Source of the DNA: Agrobacterium sp. a22-2
Lineage (GTDB): Bacteria; Pseudomonadota; Alphaproteobacteria; Rhizobiales; Rhizobiaceae
Reading direction: 5' to 3'
DNA: 64,000 bases
NCBI RefSeq assembly: GCF_012276985.1
Contig: NZ_JAAXMM010000011.1
Span: 160,604-224,603 of the forward strand
The notes under the pieces are model-generated. The model was not told the DNA's origin. It searched no databases and was given only the letters and a program-made list of their open reading frames with translations. The first letter of the stretch is position 1, and each line of letters opens with the position of its first letter. Positions 61,083 to 64,000 of this stretch are shown here, one piece after another. Both the position numbers and the translations under genes were made by a program.

Positions 61083-62897
61083 TCATCTCTGCAATACATA
61101 GGTGCCGGGCGCGGCTTCCTTCGCGGCATAGCCGTTTTCGCTGGAACCGATCGGCGGCGGGGCAATCTTGCCCGCCGAGGAATGGCCGGCCAGCCAGTCC
61201 GACCAGCTCGGCCACCAGGAACCGTCCTGCGAGCGGGCCTCGGCCGCCCATTCTTCCGGGCTGACGCACGGATCGCTGGCGCGCTTGGTCGTCATACGGA
61301 AATGGCGGTGGGCGTGGCCTGGCTCGCTGACGATGCCGGCATTGTGGCCGCCGCTGGTCAGCACGAAGGTGACGTCGGTGTCGGCGAGGTAGTGAATCTT
61401 GTAGACCGATTTCCACGGCGCAACGTGGTCGCGCTCGGTGCCGACCACGAAGGTCGGGACACGGATGTTCTGCAGGGCGGCGGGATGATCGTCGACCATA
61501 AGCCGGCCCGCGGCCAGTTCGTTGTCGAGATAGAGCCTCTGCAGATATTCCGAATGCATGCGGAACGGCATGCGTGTCGTGTCGGCATTCCAGGCCATCA
61601 GGTCGATCATCTCGCTGCGCTCGCCCATCATGTAGTCATGCACGACGCGCGACCAGATCAGGTCGTTGGAGCGCAGCAGCTGGAAGGCGCCGGCCATCTG
61701 ATCGGCGGACAGATAGCCGCGGTTCCACATCACGCTTTCCAGGAAATTCAGCTGGCTGTCATCGATGAACAAAGCCAGTTCGCCCGGCTCGGTGAAATCG
61801 GTCTGGGCGGCAAACATCGTCACGGAGGCCAGGCGCTCGTCTTTCGCGCGTGCCATGGCGGAGGCGGCGATCGCCAGCAGCGTGCCGCCGAGGCAATAGC
61901 CGGTGGCATGCACCTTGCGGTCCGGCAGGATGGCGCTGATGGCGTCGAGCGCCGCCATCACGCCCATACGGCGATAATCGTCCAGCCCAAGATCTCGGTC
62001 GGCGGCATTTGGATTGTGCCAGGAGATGCAGAACACCGTATGGCCACGGCTGACCAGATAGCGGATCAGCGAGTTTTCCGGCGAGAGGTCGAGAATGTAA
62101 TATTTCATGATCCAGGCCGGCACGATCAATACCGGCTCGGCATAGACGGTCTGCGTCGCCGGAGCATACTGGATCAGCTCGATGAGCCGGTTGCGATAGA
62201 CGACACGCCCCGGTGTGACGGCCACCTCCTTGCCCGGCCGGAAAGCCTCGGTGCCGGCAGCGGGCTGCTTGGTCGCCTCGCGGTTGAGGTCTTCGATCCA
62301 GTTGGCAAACCCCTTGGCAAAATTCATCCCGCCGGTCTCTGCCGCTCGCTTCATGACAACGGGATTGGTGAAGGGGGAATTCGACGGGGAGACTATGTCG
62401 AGGATCTGACGGGCGGCAAAGGACATCACGTCCTGATGATGGGGGACGACACCCGGCACGTCATTGGTGACATTGTGCCACCATTGCTGGTTCAGCAGGA
62501 AGGTCTGCGCCATGATGTTGAAGGGAAAATGCTGCCATTCCTCATCGGAAAAGCGCTCGTCGCCGGGGAGCGGCTCGATGCAGGGCGGCGTTTCGGGGTC
62601 GATGGCCGCAGCTGCCAGATGGGTCGTCAGCCTGCCGGCCTTGCGGAGCGCCTTCTGGGCCAGTTCGGCGCGCTTGCCGGGCGCCATCGCCAGGTGAATG
62701 GCCCAGTCGGTCAGCGCCAGGGTGAGGGCCGCCGGCGACAGGCCGCCGGTGGCAGGCGCCAGCAGCGCGTCGCTCATCCGGTCCAGCGCTCGATAGCCCT
62801 CCAGTTCGGTCGGTTCGCCCATGCCAAGAGCGTCCAGTGCCGTGTCGATATTGGCGGGAGCCGGGGCTACGGGTCTGGCGATGTTTCCTGACGACAT
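61083..62897 (-). CDS. phaC: Class I-type poly(3-hydroxyalkanoate) synthase
   Basis: A 604-residue PHA synthase. The lipase-like box with the nucleophile cysteine is ATGYCLGGTLLA; the general-base histidine is in TSGGHNAGIV, with an aspartate near ERDHVAPW. It polymerises (R)-3-hydroxyacyl-CoA into polyester granules. The hydratase domain of the next gene can supply that substrate. GAGGTG precedes the ATG. I see no phaA, phaB or phasin gene beside it. Confidence 0.92.
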   Translation of the reverse strand: MSSGNIARPVAPAPANIDTALDALGMGEPTELEGYRALDRMSDALLAPATGGLSPAALTLALTDWAIHLAMAPGKRAELAQKALRKAGRLTTHLAAAAIDPETPPCIEPLPGDERFSDEEWQHFPFNIMAQTFLLNQQWWHNVTNDVPGVVPHHQDVMSFAARQILDIVSPSNSPFTNPVVMKRAAETGGMNFAKGFANWIEDLNREATKQPAAGTEAFRPGKEVAVTPGRVVYRNRLIELIQYAPATQTVYAEPVLIVPAWIMKYYILDLSPENSLIRYLVSRGHTVFCISWHNPNAADRDLGLDDYRRMGVMAALDAISAILPDRKVHATGYCLGGTLLAIAASAMARAKDERLASVTMFAAQTDFTEPGELALFIDDSQLNFLESVMWNRGYLSADQMAGAFQLLRSNDLIWSRVVHDYMMGERSEMIDLMAWNADTTRMPFRMHSEYLQRLYLDNELAAGRLMVDDHPAALQNIRVPTFVVGTERDHVAPWKSVYKIHYLADTDVTFVLTSGGHNAGIVSEPGHAHRHFRMTTKRASDPCVSPEEWAAEARSQDGSWWPSWSDWLAGHSSAGKIAPPPIGSSENGYAAKEAAPGTYVLQR

Positions 62898-63137
62898 GGG
62901 ACACCTCTATGGAAACAGGTATGACGGAAAGGGCAAAGCCTGGCCCAAGCAATAGGGCTTTCGTGTGACGGCCGGACGAATGCCGACGCGCGGCTTGCCA
63001 ATCGTCAATTTTGTAACGGTTTCATGCCTTTGCATGCCCGATCGGGGCTGGCTCAGACGTCGTGTTCGGGTCTTCTGCCGCATGCTTTGAACTCGCAGGT
63101 TGCTGCAATGCAACGATACGCCCGGGCCTCGGGCCGG

Positions 63138-64000
63138 TCAACCGAAGCGGTCGTGCCAGGAGGCCTGAGCGCCATCGACGGGCAGCGCCGTTGCCTCAAA
63201 AACGCCGCGGGCGATGGCGCGGGCCATGACCAGCGTTGCCAGGTGGCAAAGCTCCATGAAATCGGCAGAGGTGGCGAGCGGCCTTGCATGGGTGGCGGCA
63301 GCGAAGATGGTATCGCCATCGGCCGGCAGATGGGCCGGCAGTACGCCGCGGGCCAGGCCGTCATGGGCCATGATCGACAGGCGATGGGTCTGCGCCTTGG
63401 TCAGCGCCGCATCGGTGACCAAGGCGCCGATGGTGGTGGCCGTCAGGTTGACGCCCTTGGCGCGCAGAACGGTATCGGGCGAGGAGAAGCTCTGGGGGTA
63501 GCCGATGCCGCCGAATTCTCCGTCTACCTCGAACGGTGCCGACCAGAAATGCGGACCGTCGCCGACGGTGGCGGACCCCATGGCATTGACCGCCACCAGG
63601 GCGGCGACCGTGAGGCCGCTGGACGAGACGGCGCTGGCCGAGCCGAGTCCGCCTTTGAAGGTGGCCGTGGTCGCGCCTGTCCCAGCGCCAACCGTGCCGA
63701 GGGAAAAGGCGCCTTTGGCGGCGGCCTGGAAGGCGTCATATCCCATGTCGCGATAGGGCGAATGAAGGCCCCAATCCTTGTTGCCGCCATTCAGCAGGTC
63801 CATCAGGATCGCCTGCGGCACGATGGGCACTCGCGTATTGCCGACCGGAAAGCCCCGGCCGATCGACCGCAAGCCGGCCTGTACGCCGCCGGCGGCATCA
63901 AGCCCGAAGGCCGAGCCGCCCGACAAGACGAAGGCATCGACCTGCTCCACTGTCATCGACGGATCGAGCAGCGCCGTCTCGCGCCCGCCCGGTGCCCCAC
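63138..64000 (-). CDS. S58 (DmpA/P1) family peptidase, N-terminus cut by window
   Basis: The frame is open to the window end; the visible 286 codons include GAPGGRETALLDP before the first internal methionine at 63956, so the true start is outside. Motifs VLSGGSAFGLDAA and the self-cleavage/nucleophile region TATTIGALVTDAALTKAQTHRL are those of DmpA-type N-terminal nucleophile aminopeptidases (L-aminopeptidase/D-esterase), here with threonine at the site. It continues the amide/peptide theme. The 240 bases between it and phaC show no clear feature. Confidence 0.88.
   Translation of the reverse strand, partial: GAPGGRETALLDPSMTVEQVDAFVLSGGSAFGLDAAGGVQAGLRSIGRGFPVGNTRVPIVPQAILMDLLNGGNKDWGLHSPYRDMGYDAFQAAAKGAFSLGTVGAGTGATTATFKGGLGSASAVSSSGLTVAALVAVNAMGSATVGDGPHFWSAPFEVDGEFGGIGYPQSFSSPDTVLRAKGVNLTATTIGALVTDAALTKAQTHRLSIMAHDGLARGVLPAHLPADGDTIFAAATHARPLATSADFMELCHLATLVMARAIARGVFEATALPVDGAQASWHDRFG

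Noticed and set aside
61182..62891. A 569-codon plus-strand frame antisense to phaC
   Set aside because: It is rich in Gly, His and Arg without any motif, while the opposite strand encodes an intact PHA synthase.
62898..63137. A regulatory element (FixK-type TTGAT-N4-ATCAA box) upstream of phaC
   Set aside because: I looked for it because phaC/ackA clusters can be oxygen-controlled, but no such site is present in this gap.

Overview
The window is GC-rich bacterial chromosome or megaplasmid DNA that looks like a member of the Rhizobiaceae (Agrobacterium/Rhizobium/Ensifer group). The best evidence is the gene order chvE-gguA-gguB-gguC with the divergent LysR regulator gbpR, which is the Agrobacterium/Rhizobium sugar-uptake locus. 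Rhizobial-type palindromic intergenic repeats near 34.8 and 38.2 kb, and the density of ABC/TRAP transporters with sugar-acid enzymes, agree with this. I see no rRNA, tRNA, CRISPR array, insertion sequence or prophage. Almost all of the window is coding, and no gene-free stretch exceeds 300 bases.

Layout. (1) 1-8473: sugar uptake (ChvE/GguAB) with aldose dehydrogenase, GguC and arabonate-type dehydratase genes, plus gbpR. (2) 8766-11790: proton-translocating transhydrogenase pntAB. (3) 11881-13804: an SDR gene divergent from an AraC-type regulator. (4) 13812-25892: a uronate/pectin-product locus. Ten minus-strand genes (uxaC, TRAP transporter dctPQM, kdgF, kduI, kduD, uxuB, uxuA, uxaA) face a GntR regulator coupled to kdgK. 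(5) 25899-38145: an L-fucose-type non-phosphorylating pathway. Eleven minus-strand genes (ABC transporter, enolase-superfamily protein, mutarotase, oxidoreductase, MaoC protein, SDR, FAH hydrolase, fuconate dehydratase) are divergent from an IclR regulator and a lactonase. (6) 38365-40661: a class III CoA-transferase coupled to a substrate-binding-like protein without a signal peptide. (7) 40872-56657: a two-armed amide/peptide locus. The minus arm has a spermidine/putrescine-type ABC transporter, a NylB-like serine hydrolase, a YtcJ-like amidohydrolase and a TetR regulator. The plus arm has an amidase, an M19 dipeptidase and a Dpp-type transporter. (8) 56645-58296: a GNAT acetyltransferase and a stand-alone PhnM-like hydrolase. 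(9) 58493-62897: phaC, a MaoC/PhaJ-phosphotransacetylase fusion, and ackA. (10) 63138-64000: an S58-family peptidase, cut by the window end.

How it works together. The first 38 kb reads as a plant cell-wall sugar module: galactose/arabinose, uronates from pectin (including 4,5-unsaturated lyase products through KdgF/KduI/KduD) and L-fucose. Each route has its own importer and local regulator. The uronate arm ends at KDPG through KdgK; the fucose arm should end at pyruvate and lactate. The right half handles amides and peptides, then carbon overflow through polyester and acetyl phosphate.

The most interesting signals are the operator/promoter array between uxaC and gntR, a perfect palindrome on the -35 of the amide locus, stem-loops after four of the five transporter binding-protein genes, the signal-less binding protein coupled to a CoA-transferase, and the extra MaoC and enolase-superfamily enzymes in the fucose operon. 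Functions were assigned by reading motifs and gene context; no database search was run.
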